Source: Geitlerinema sp. PCC 9228
GTDB lineage: Bacteria > Cyanobacteriota > Cyanobacteriia > Cyanobacteriales > PCC-9228
Direction of reading: 5' to 3'
NCBI RefSeq assembly: GCF_001870905.1
Contig: NZ_LNDC01000173.1
Location: 1 to 50,324 of the forward strand
DNA: 50,324 nt
Made by a program: the position numbers and the translations under genes. The notes below the pieces were generated by a model that did no database searches, was not told the DNA's origin, and saw nothing but the letters and a program-made list of their open reading frames with translations. This document shows positions 43,072-50,324 of the stretch, piece after piece; position 1 is the stretch's first letter, and every line of letters starts with the position of its first letter.

Positions 43072-44328
43072 ATGGTTGCTGTTGCTATGGAGAAAATGCC
43101 TCGCTGTGCTTACCTTCACATTCCTTTCTGCCGTAGGCGTTGCTATTACTGCGATTTTCCGGTTTCCGTGGTGGGCGATCGCAAACATGGGGACAATTCC
43201 GGTACCATTCAAAAATACGTAGATACGCTGTGTCGAGAAATTCAAGCCACCCCAGCCACCGGTGTCCCCCTGCAAACGGTTTTTTTCGGTGGCGGTACAC
43301 CTTCACTCCTTAGCCTAGCGCAAGTAACCCAAATCTTGGAGACCCTTAAAGCTGCTTTTGGGATCGAACCCGACGCGGAAATTTCCATGGAAATCGACCC
43401 GGGCACCTTCGACCGCCAGCAACTAGAAGGGTTCCTACAAAGAGGAATCAACCGTTTTAGCTTGGGTGTCCAAGCCTTTCAAGACCCCCTGCTACAAGTT
43501 AGCGGGCGATCGCATTCTGTGGCGGATATCCACACCGCCATCCAGCTGATCCACACCACCGGCATCTCCAACTTCAGCATCGACCTCATGGCCGGACTTC
43601 CCCATCAAACCCTCGCCGACTGGAAAGAAACCCTCCATCGAGCGATCGCAACCCAAGCCACCCATATTTCCGTCTACGACCTCATCGTAGAACCTAAAAC
43701 CCCCTTCGCCCGCTACTACCAAAGCAACACCGCCCCCCTGCCTCCAGAAGCCACCACCGTCGAAATGTACCGACAAACCTGCGCCCAACTCACCGCCGCC
43801 GGCTACCAACACTACGAAATTTCCAACTACGCCAAACCCGGCTATCAATGCCTTCACAACCGCGCCTACTGGGAAAACCAACCCTACTACGGCTTCGGCA
43901 TGGGGGCCACCAGCTACCTCTACCGACGCCGCCTTACCCGCGGGCGAACCCTAAAAGCATACAAAACCTGGGTGCAAAATTGGGAAAACCACAACGTAGA
44001 ACTACCACCCCCCGATTCCCTCCAAGACCAACTGTTGGAAACCGTCATGCTGGGATTGCGCCTGGCTGAAGGCATTTCCCTACCCGATATCGCCCAAAAA
44101 TTTGGTGAAGAAGTGCCCAAGGCCATCTGTCGTAGCTTGCAAACCGACGGTTGGCACCATTGGGTAGAACTCACCACCGCCGACAATCAACTGCTTTCTC
44201 TACCCGACGATCCTTGCCATCCCCTCCCGGAAAACGCCACGCATCTGCGGCTGCAAGACCCAGAAGGCTTTTTGCTCTCTAACAGCATTCTCGCCAGCTT
44301 GTTTCGGCACTTAAGCGTTCCTGCCTAG
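43072..44328 (+). CDS. hemW: HemW-type radical SAM protein
   Basis: A radical S-adenosylmethionine protein of about 418 residues, with the 4Fe-4S motif C-x3-C-x2-C at Cys20, Cys24 and Cys27 (PFCRRRCYYCDF). Also present are the GGGTPSLL motif, EIDPGTFD, RFSLGVQAFQD, SIDLMAGLPHQTL and the HYEISNYAKPGYQC signature of the HemW/HemN group. HemW is a heme chaperone rather than a coproporphyrinogen dehydrogenase. The compact N-terminus without the extra HemN residues favours HemW. Start is uncertain: the ATG at 43072 follows AGGAG, while ATGs at 43087 and 43096 and further upstream codons are also open. Confidence 0.88.
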   Translation: MVAVAMEKMPRCAYLHIPFCRRRCYYCDFPVSVVGDRKHGDNSGTIQKYVDTLCREIQATPATGVPLQTVFFGGGTPSLLSLAQVTQILETLKAAFGIEPDAEISMEIDPGTFDRQQLEGFLQRGINRFSLGVQAFQDPLLQVSGRSHSVADIHTAIQLIHTTGISNFSIDLMAGLPHQTLADWKETLHRAIATQATHISVYDLIVEPKTPFARYYQSNTAPLPPEATTVEMYRQTCAQLTAAGYQHYEISNYAKPGYQCLHNRAYWENQPYYGFGMGATSYLYRRRLTRGRTLKAYKTWVQNWENHNVELPPPDSLQDQLLETVMLGLRLAEGISLPDIAQKFGEEVPKAICRSLQTDGWHHWVELTTADNQLLSLPDDPCHPLPENATHLRLQDPEGFLLSNSILASLFRHLSVPA

Positions 44329-44410
44329 CATTTCTGCAAGCAACCTGCCTACAATAAAGAACAAGCGCCCCATACCAGGACAAGGTAGTCCGAAAAAAAA
44401 ACAATTGGTT

Positions 44411-45430
44411 ATGCAAGTTCGATTTCGCATCCTGCGCCAAACCCAAAATACCTCCCCGCGGTGGCAAGACTATTCCCTAGAAGTCAATACCGGCAGCACC
44501 ATTCTGGATGCCCTCAACCGCATCAAATGGGAACAAGATGGCAGCTTGGCTTTTCGCAAAAACTGCCGCAATACCATCTGCGGTAGCTGTGCCATGCGCA
44601 TTAACGGTCGTTCCGCTTTGGCTTGCAAAGAAAATGTAGAGCGGGAATGGCAGCGGCAGCAACAAATTTTGCAGCAGCAAGGCAGCCCCATACCGGAAAT
44701 TCCGCAAATTTTGGTAGCCCCCATGGGGAATATGCCGGTTATCAAGGATTTGGTGGTGGATATGAGCCGTTTCTGGAACCATCTGGAGGCGGTGGACCCC
44801 TATGTGAGTACCGAAGCCAGGCAGCTACCGGAACGGGAATTTCTGCAAACGCCCCAACAACGCCAAAAGCTAGAGGCTACCGGCAACTGTATTATGTGCG
44901 GTGCCTGTTATTCTGAGTGCAATGCCCGGGAGGTGAATGAAAATTTTGTGGGTCCCCACGCTTTGGCGAAAGCCTATCGTATGGTAGCTGATTCGCGAGA
45001 CGACCACACGAGCCAAAGGTTAGACGAGTACGACAATGCCGACAGCGGTGTGTGGGGGTGTACTCGGTGTTACTACTGTAACGAGGTGTGTCCCATGGGG
45101 GTGGCACCTCTCGACAGAATTACCGATATCAAACAGGAAATTTTGCCCCGGCGGGAGAAAACTGACAGCCAACCGGTACGCCACCGCAAATTATTGGTGG
45201 ATTTGGTACGGGAAGGAGGATGGCTCAACGAGCGCAAGTTTGCCATTCAGTTGTATAATTATTCTTTGCAAGGGTGGAAAACGTTACTGTCGATGGGGCC
45301 GTTGGGATTGCGATTGTTGGCTCGACGCAAGTTGCCTTTGCAGTTTCATCCTTCGCAAGGAACCGACTCCGTGCGATCGCTGGTGGATCGAGTGCGATCG
45401 CATACCCACAGCCATCAGGAACATCCGTAA
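44411..45430 (+). CDS. sdhB: Succinate dehydrogenase/fumarate reductase iron-sulfur subunit
   Basis: Electron-transfer subunit carrying three Fe-S clusters, 339 residues. The 2Fe-2S site is CRNTICGSCAMRINGRSALAC, preceded by the ferredoxin-like fold. The second and third sites are CIMCGACYSEC and CTRCYYCNEVCP. The C-terminal extension of about 100 residues beyond the usual length is rich in basic residues, as in some cyanobacterial copies. It should pass electrons from the flavoprotein subunit to plastoquinone in the thylakoid or plasma membrane. The flavoprotein and anchor genes are not adjacent. ATG at 44411 chosen. Confidence 0.92.
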   Translation: MQVRFRILRQTQNTSPRWQDYSLEVNTGSTILDALNRIKWEQDGSLAFRKNCRNTICGSCAMRINGRSALACKENVEREWQRQQQILQQQGSPIPEIPQILVAPMGNMPVIKDLVVDMSRFWNHLEAVDPYVSTEARQLPEREFLQTPQQRQKLEATGNCIMCGACYSECNAREVNENFVGPHALAKAYRMVADSRDDHTSQRLDEYDNADSGVWGCTRCYYCNEVCPMGVAPLDRITDIKQEILPRREKTDSQPVRHRKLLVDLVREGGWLNERKFAIQLYNYSLQGWKTLLSMGPLGLRLLARRKLPLQFHPSQGTDSVRSLVDRVRSHTHSHQEHP

Positions 45431-45750
45431 GCGATCGCAGTACTTGGAGCTATGGTAGTGGGTTTTAGCCGTTAAAAGCTTCTACAGATGCCGTTTTTGA
45501 GCTATAGTAAGATTGTATGGGAAACTGAGTATAAGGTCTGCAGTTGCTTTCTAATAGAATATTAGTGGAATTATTGTTATAGATGAAATTGAGGGAGTTT
45601 TCCTGAAGTCACTTTCTATAGCTGGGACAACAACTGTTGGGTCCACTGTCAGGCAAATTCTGAGGAAAAACCAAAAGATTTTCCTGGCTCCTGAATGCTT
45701 GAGGAACATTGGTAAACCTTATTCAATACGTAAATGCGAGTACTGTTGGA

Positions 45751-46398
45751 ATGAAGGGAACAAATGCACAATTGCAAAAAGAATTACTTCTCGTTGATGA
45801 CGACCCCAACTTAATTTTGTTAGTCAAAGACTACTTGGAATTTCGAGGGTACAAAGTCATCACGGCAGAAAACGGCCGGGAAGCTCTGGAGGTGCTGGAA
45901 ACGCAAGTTCCGGATCTGATTGTCTGCGACATTATGATGCCGGAAATGGACGGGTATGCTTTGGTCAAACACATCCGGGAAAATCCCCGTACTAGCTGGA
46001 TTCCCGTTCTGTTTCTTTCGGCAAAAGGCCAAAGCCAAGACCGGGTGAAAGGTTTGAACATGGGGGCAGATGTGTACATGGTGAAGCCCTTTGAACCAGA
46101 AGAATTGGTGGCGCAGGTAGAGTCTTCCCTCAAACAAGCTTCCCGTCTCATCCAGCATAAAACCCAACAAGGTCAGCAAGCTTCCCATTTAAAAGTGCCG
46201 CAAAATATCGAACTGACTCCCACGGAACTGAAAGTGGTTCAGTTGGTGGCTAGGGGCATGGCCAACCGAGAAATTGCGGAAATTATGGATGTTAGCCAGC
46301 GGACCATCGAAAGCCACGTCAGCAATATGCTGGGCAAAACCGGTTTGCACAATCGCACCGAGCTATCCCGCTGGGCAATTGAAAGCAGCAAAGTCTGA
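45751..46398 (+). CDS. NarL/LuxR-type response regulator
   Basis: A 215-residue two-component regulator. The receiver domain has the acidic pocket LLVDDDPN, phospho-acceptor Asp60 in VCDIMMPEMDG, the switch region LFLSAKGQ, and Lys in MVKPFEPEEL. The C-terminal LuxR helix-turn-helix is LTPTELKVVQLVARGMANREIAEIMDVSQRTIESHVSNML. The family resembles the plastid-encoded Ycf29 type found throughout cyanobacteria, but I am not sure of orthology. No kinase is adjacent. Start is probably the ATG at 45751; the frame opens 14 codons earlier. Confidence 0.88.
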   Translation: MKGTNAQLQKELLLVDDDPNLILLVKDYLEFRGYKVITAENGREALEVLETQVPDLIVCDIMMPEMDGYALVKHIRENPRTSWIPVLFLSAKGQSQDRVKGLNMGADVYMVKPFEPEELVAQVESSLKQASRLIQHKTQQGQQASHLKVPQNIELTPTELKVVQLVARGMANREIAEIMDVSQRTIESHVSNMLGKTGLHNRTELSRWAIESSKV

Positions 46399-47000
46399 CG
46401 GTTTTGGTGGTGGTAGCCTACAGGTTAGGAGCTAGCCGTGAAACACGCTAGCTACATCTGCGGTATGTCTTTTTTCGGACCTACCGACGGTTGCTGCTGG
46501 CAACGAAATTTTCGATGGCAACACCTAACCAGGACAATGGCAAGCCCCGAGCTGGCTAAATATATTTCAAACAAAATCAATCCACAATCGACTTATAATA
46601 AAGAATTGTCCTAGCTATCAATAAAAAAATACCTCCCAACTTTCTAGGATATGGGGCAACTCCTAGGCAGGAGGGTACTATTTATAAAACTAAAAGTTAT
46701 GTTAGCATGGCATAAATTTTTTTTATGTGTAGAGGGAGATTTCCTCCCTAAAACGGGAAAAATAGGGGGTTGAGCCACCATCGTTGGCTGTTGGTGGCTG
46801 GTCCGCATCGCGATCGCGCCCCGAGGCGACCGGTCGTTGTTGCCCCACCTTTTTTTGGCAACATGGCAGAAAAAATTCTCGATTCTATTTTCTTTGAATA
46901 GCAAAAATGTTATTTCTAGAATTGTTTTTTCTAGAAAGTAAAGATGATTTCCATATTTCTTCTATAGCTGTCAAGGTTTCTACACTTGGTATAAGTTTTT
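46399..47000. other. Intergenic region
   Basis: About 600 bp with no coding frame I would call. Hairpins include GCCACCA/TGGTGGC near 46777-46801 and TTTCTAGAA/TTCTAGAAA near 46912-46939, the second just upstream of the LabA-like gene. No tRNA or known RNA is recognised. Confidence 0.4.
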
Positions 47001-47552
47001 ATGATGTACACCCAAAACCGTCTATCTGTATTTGTAGACGGAAATAATATGTTCTACGCGCAACAAAAAAACGGATGGTTTTTTGACCCAAGAAGAGTTC
47101 TAGAGTATTTCGTAAAAGGAACAAATACAGCCCTGGTCAACGCCTTTTGGTACACCGGCATCAAAGACCCCCAAGACCAACGCGGTTTTCGTGATGCGCT
47201 AATCAGTCTAGGCTATACCGTGCGTACAAAAGTTCTCAAAGAATATTACGACGACGTTTCCGGGCGTTACTCGCAAAAAGCCAACTTAGATATAGAAATT
47301 GTCATTGACATGTTCAATACCGTAGAACAATACAACCACGTGGTCTTATTTAGCGGAGATGGAGATTTCGAGCGAGCCATCGAACTGTTGCGTTCCAAAA
47401 ACACCCATATTACCGTAGTGTCTACAGAGGGCATGATCGCGCGGGAGTTGCGCAACGCCACCGATCGCTATATCGACCTCAACGACATTCGCGAGTACAT
47501 CGAGAAAGTAGACATGCGAGATACCAGTAGCATGGAAAGGCTGGCCTACTAG
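47001..47552 (+). CDS. LabA-like NYN-domain protein
   Basis: A 183-residue PIN-like (NYN/DUF88) protein. Conserved acidic sites are FVDGNNMFYAQQ, NLDIEIVIDMFN and VVLFSGDGDFERAIELLR, consistent with a metal-dependent ribonuclease fold. The near-identical N-terminal motif (NGWFFDPRRVLEYF) is typical of the cyanobacterial LabA group. In Synechococcus elongatus LabA acts in negative feedback of the KaiC-driven clock output; other members (LalA) have unclear roles, so orthology to LabA itself is not certain. A double ATG marks the start. Confidence 0.88.
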   Translation: MMYTQNRLSVFVDGNNMFYAQQKNGWFFDPRRVLEYFVKGTNTALVNAFWYTGIKDPQDQRGFRDALISLGYTVRTKVLKEYYDDVSGRYSQKANLDIEIVIDMFNTVEQYNHVVLFSGDGDFERAIELLRSKNTHITVVSTEGMIARELRNATDRYIDLNDIREYIEKVDMRDTSSMERLAY

Positions 47553-47679
47553 CGATCGCGCCTTCAATTTGGCTGCATAAAAAATCCCAAAAAAGATACA
47601 GTATTATCAAGATATTGCAGTTGCAGTTGCAACTTATCGTCGGCAAGCAGATGCTAGCGAAGCGTCTGGAGGTAAACAC

Positions 47680-49299
47680 ATGATGACGCCCAACCCAGAC
47701 AGAATCCTTATATTTGATACCACGCTCCGCGACGGAGAACAATCTCCCGGGGCTAGTTTAAACGTAGACGAAAAAGTCACCGTTGCCCGCGCCCTCAACC
47801 AATTGGGCGTGGATATCATTGAAGCCGGCTTTCCCTACGCCAGCCCCGGAGACTTTGAAGCCGTACAAAAAATTTGCGAAACCGCATCCGAACCGGAAAG
47901 TCCCACCATCTGCGCCCTCGCCCGGGCGGCGCGCAAAGATATTGAAAAAGCTGCCGAAGCACTGAAACCAGCCGCCAACCGGCGCATCCATACCTTTATT
48001 GCCACCTCCGACATTCACCTGGAACACAAACTCAAGCGAAGCCGCAAAGAAGTCCTGGAAATCGCCGAAGAAATGGTGGCTTACGCCAGAAACTTCGTAG
48101 ACGATTTGGAATTCTCCCCGGAAGATGCCACCCGTACCGATCCGGAATTCCTCTACGAAATCATCGAACGCGCCATCAACGCTGGGGCAACCACCATTAA
48201 CATTCCCGATACCGTGGGCTACATGATGCCCAGAGAATTTGGTGCCATGATTCGCGGCATCAAAGAAAACGTCCCCAACAGCGATCGCGCCATTATTTCC
48301 GTCCACGGTCACAACGACCTGGGCTTGGCCGTTGCCAACTTCCTAGAAGCGGTGAAAAACGGTGCCCGACAGCTGGAATGCACCATCAACGGCATTGGCG
48401 AACGGGCGGGCAACGCAGCCCTCGAAGAATTGGTCATGGCCTTGCACGTACGGCGTCAGTATTACAATCCCTACTTAGGCAGACCGGAAGACTCCCAAGA
48501 ACCCCTCACCAACATCGATACGCGCCAAATCTACAAAACCTCGCGCTTGGTCTCCAACCTCACCGGCATGATGGTCCAACCCAACAAAGCCATCGTCGGT
48601 GCCAACGCTTTCGCCCACGAATCCGGCATTCACCAGGATGGCGTCCTGAAAAACCGCACCACCTACGAAATCATGGATGCCCAGTCCATCGGATTGACCG
48701 ACAACCGCATGGTTTTGGGCAAACTTTCCGGTCGCCACGCCTTCAAAACCCGCTTGCAAGAGCTGGGCTACGACCTGTCCGAAGATGCCCTCAACAAGGC
48801 CTTTCTCCGGTTTAAAGCCTTTGCCGCCAAGAAACGGGAAATCACCGATTGGGACCTAGAGTCCATTGTCAACGACGAAATCAACCAGCCCCCCGAATAC
48901 TTCCATTTGGAACTGGTGCAAGTCTCCTGCGGCGATAGCGCCCGTCCAACGGCAACGGTTACTTTACGCACCCCCAGCGGCGAAGAACTCACCGATGCGG
49001 CCATTGGCACCGGACCGGTGGATGCTGTTTACAAGGCGATGAACCGGGTGGTCAACGTTCCCAACGAACTGATTGAGTTTTCGGTCCAGTCGGTAACGGC
49101 AGGAATCGATGCCATTGGCGAGGTGACCATTCGCCTGCGGCACAACGAACGCATTTTCTCCGGTCACGCTGCCAACACAGATATTATCGTTGCGGCGTCC
49201 AATGCGTATGTCAATGCCCTCAACCGACTCTATGCAGCTTTACCGCAGGAAGAAGCCGACCGTGCCCAAGCTACGGCAGAACCAGCAGCAACTCGCTAG
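47680..49299 (+). CDS. leuA: 2-Isopropylmalate synthase LeuA
   Basis: First committed step of leucine synthesis: condenses acetyl-CoA with 2-oxoisovalerate. The 539-residue protein has the TIM-barrel catalytic domain ([16 protein letters not shown], with metal ligands in TTLRDGE and [14 protein letters not shown]), a linker, and a C-terminal LeuA-dimer regulatory domain (about residues 395-520; [15 protein letters not shown]) for leucine feedback. The ATG at 47680 follows GGAGG by eight bases; the next codon is also ATG. It ends at a terminator hairpin and is likely monocistronic. I saw no leader-peptide attenuator upstream. Confidence 0.96.
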   Translation: MMTPNPDRILIFDTTLRDGEQSPGASLNVDEKVTVARALNQLGVDIIEAGFPYASPGDFEAVQKICETASEPESPTICALARAARKDIEKAAEALKPAANRRIHTFIATSDIHLEHKLKRSRKEVLEIAEEMVAYARNFVDDLEFSPEDATRTDPEFLYEIIERAINAGATTINIPDTVGYMMPREFGAMIRGIKENVPNSDRAIISVHGHNDLGLAVANFLEAVKNGARQLECTINGIGERAGNAALEELVMALHVRRQYYNPYLGRPEDSQEPLTNIDTRQIYKTSRLVSNLTGMMVQPNKAIVGANAFAHESGIHQDGVLKNRTTYEIMDAQSIGLTDNRMVLGKLSGRHAFKTRLQELGYDLSEDALNKAFLRFKAFAAKKREITDWDLESIVNDEINQPPEYFHLELVQVSCGDSARPTATVTLRTPSGEELTDAAIGTGPVDAVYKAMNRVVNVPNELIEFSVQSVTAGIDAIGEVTIRLRHNERIFSGHAANTDIIVAASNAYVNALNRLYAALPQEEADRAQATAEPAATR

Positions 49300-49313
49300 C
49301 TAGGTAACAGCAG

Positions 49314-49339
49314 AAAGGGGCGATCGCAGCCGCCCCTTT
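49314..49339 (+). terminator. Terminator hairpin after leuA
   Basis: A perfect 9-bp stem AAAGGGGCG/CGCCCCTTT with an 8-nt loop lies 15 bp past the leuA stop; a HIP1-like GCGATCGC spans stem and loop. A T-rich but interrupted stretch follows (GTTTGGCATTTTTTG). Confidence 0.75.
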
Positions 49340-49398
49340 GTTTGGCATTTTTTGCTCGATTGAAAATAAAATATGGTCAGCGCCTGGGAGTCATAACC

Positions 49399-50244
49399 GT
49401 GCCTTCAAACCCAAATCGTCCTTCCGAACCCGATCCGCAAGCTACCAACAGTCAATTTGACCGTAGCAACACAGCAACGCAAACGCCCCCACCCGAATCG
49501 CAACCGGAAAACCATACCAACGACGAAACGGACGACGAACTCCCCGACGATGTGGAAATGTCCCTGTTCGACCACTTGGAGGAGTTGCGCCAGCGGATTT
49601 TTTATGCTCTGATTGCTGTATTTGTAGGGATTGTGGTTTGTTTTTTGGGCGTGGAACCCCTGGTTAATATTTTGCAGCGACCGGCACAAGGGGTGAAATT
49701 TTTACAGCTGGCTCCTGGAGAGTATTTCTTTGTTTCGCTACAGGTCGCCGGATACAGCGGTTTGTTGCTGGCAACACCGTTTATTATTTACCAAGTGGTC
49801 AAGTTTGTGTTGCCAGGGTTGAAGCGATCGGAACGCAAACTGCTGGGACCGGTGGTGTTTGGATCGAGTATTTTGTTTGTGCTGGGATTGGTGTTTGCCT
49901 ATGTGGCAGTAATTCCGGCGGCGTTGAAGTTCTTTATTAATTACGGAGAAGGTGTGGTGGACCAGTTGTGGTCCATTGATAAGTATTTTAAGTTCGTATT
50001 GCTGCTGATGTTCAGTACGGCAGTGGCTTTTCAGGTGCCGGTGATTCAGATTTTGTTGGGTTTGTTGGGGATTGTGTCTTCCCGACAAATGCTTTCTGGA
50101 TGGCGGGTGGTGGTGCTATCCGCGGCAGTGGCTGGGGCGGTGGTAACGCCTTCTACAGACCCACTGACCCAAAGTTTGCTCGGCGGTGCGATTTTGAGTT
50201 TGTATTTTGGCGGTGTTGGCGTGGTGCGATTGTTGGGTCGTTAG
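49399..50244 (+). CDS. tatC: Sec-independent protein translocase TatC
   Basis: Core membrane subunit of the twin-arginine translocon, which recognises RR signal peptides and exports folded proteins across plasma and thylakoid membranes. The 281-residue protein has an acidic hydrophilic N-terminal extension of about 50 residues, then the family opening [19 protein letters not shown], six membrane segments, [21 protein letters not shown], and the [11 protein letters not shown] motif near the end. I chose the GTG at 49399 with GGGAG upstream; the frame opens at a TTG (49342) overlapping the leuA terminator region. A RR-motif lipoprotein in this window (potD) is a possible client. Confidence 0.93.
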   Translation: MPSNPNRPSEPDPQATNSQFDRSNTATQTPPPESQPENHTNDETDDELPDDVEMSLFDHLEELRQRIFYALIAVFVGIVVCFLGVEPLVNILQRPAQGVKFLQLAPGEYFFVSLQVAGYSGLLLATPFIIYQVVKFVLPGLKRSERKLLGPVVFGSSILFVLGLVFAYVAVIPAALKFFINYGEGVVDQLWSIDKYFKFVLLLMFSTAVAFQVPVIQILLGLLGIVSSRQMLSGWRVVVLSAAVAGAVVTPSTDPLTQSLLGGAILSLYFGGVGVVRLLGR

Positions 50245-50249
50245 CTTAA

Positions 50250-50292
50250 TTGGCGGGAAGCCCCACACTCTGCCGAAGGCGAGCGTCGGGAT
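50250..50292. other. GC-rich hairpin at the right edge
   Basis: After the tatC stop, GGCGGGAAGCCCCACACTC can fold with the following GAGCGTCGGG through CTC/GAG, an inner GCC/GGC stem with a GAA loop, and outer CCC/GGG. Similar hairpins accompany IS200/IS605-type or other repeats in cyanobacteria, but the window ends too soon to tell. It could also terminate tatC. Confidence 0.35.
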
Positions 50293-50324
50293 GAAAGCCG
50301 AGGCCATGGAGTGGAACGGAGTCA

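Overview
The window is chromosomal DNA from a cyanobacterium. The evidence is the very frequent HIP1 octamer (GCGATCGC), a cyanophycin gene pair (cphB-cphA), a plant-type ferredoxin, a biliverdin reductase, a clpR-clpP pair, a LabA-like NYN protein, Coq4-like and DUF1517 proteins, and interspersed small palindromic repeats. The species cannot be fixed from sequence alone; the gene mix would suit a filamentous, non-heterocystous type, but that is a guess.

Layout: 44-3758 (minus) is cyanophycin metabolism. 4457-8401 holds trmD, a DUF1517 membrane protein gene broken by one in-frame TAA, and a large Fe-S/RecB-like nuclease fused to an RNase H-like domain. 8402-12413 holds a hybrid histidine kinase and a cysteine/cystine lyase-like PLP enzyme. 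12480-15522 holds an IS200/IS605-like end hairpin and a peptide-type ABC permease with its lipoprotein. 16345-22231 is the most accessory-looking part: a 2OG-oxygenase-fold protein lacking two of three iron ligands, a MITE, a histidine kinase destroyed by an internal deletion, an orphan TRAP-type lipoprotein and an intact sensor kinase. 22232-27548 holds a large nested palindrome, ferredoxin, biliverdin reductase followed 6 bp later by an RTX/Calx-beta protein, a frameshifted pentapeptide-type gene and a candidate small RNA. 27564-31849 is a complete polyamine-type ABC operon (A-D-B-C). 32022-38813 mixes two tandem paralogues of unknown function, more MITE copies, a YdcF-type protein, a Coq4-family protein, a photolyase, SurE and a J-domain protein. 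38970-50244 is mostly housekeeping: ClpP/ClpR, a VWA protein, a PIN-TRAM protein, a HemW-type radical SAM protein, a succinate dehydrogenase-type Fe-S subunit, a response regulator, a LabA-like protein, LeuA and TatC.

Functional links: cphB and cphA degrade and make the nitrogen reserve cyanophycin. The polyamine-type ABC operon is self-contained. The two TRAP/kinase genes (18686-22231) may form a ligand-sensing unit, because no TRAP membrane subunits are present. ClpR and ClpP should form one mixed protease ring.

I saw no CRISPR array, rRNA, recognisable tRNA, prophage or defence island. No convincing new multi-gene system is present. The best candidates for something undescribed are the degenerate 2OG-fold protein, the 22.34-22.50 kb palindrome, the candidate small RNA near 27.1-27.2 kb and the TRAP-lipoprotein/kinase pair.
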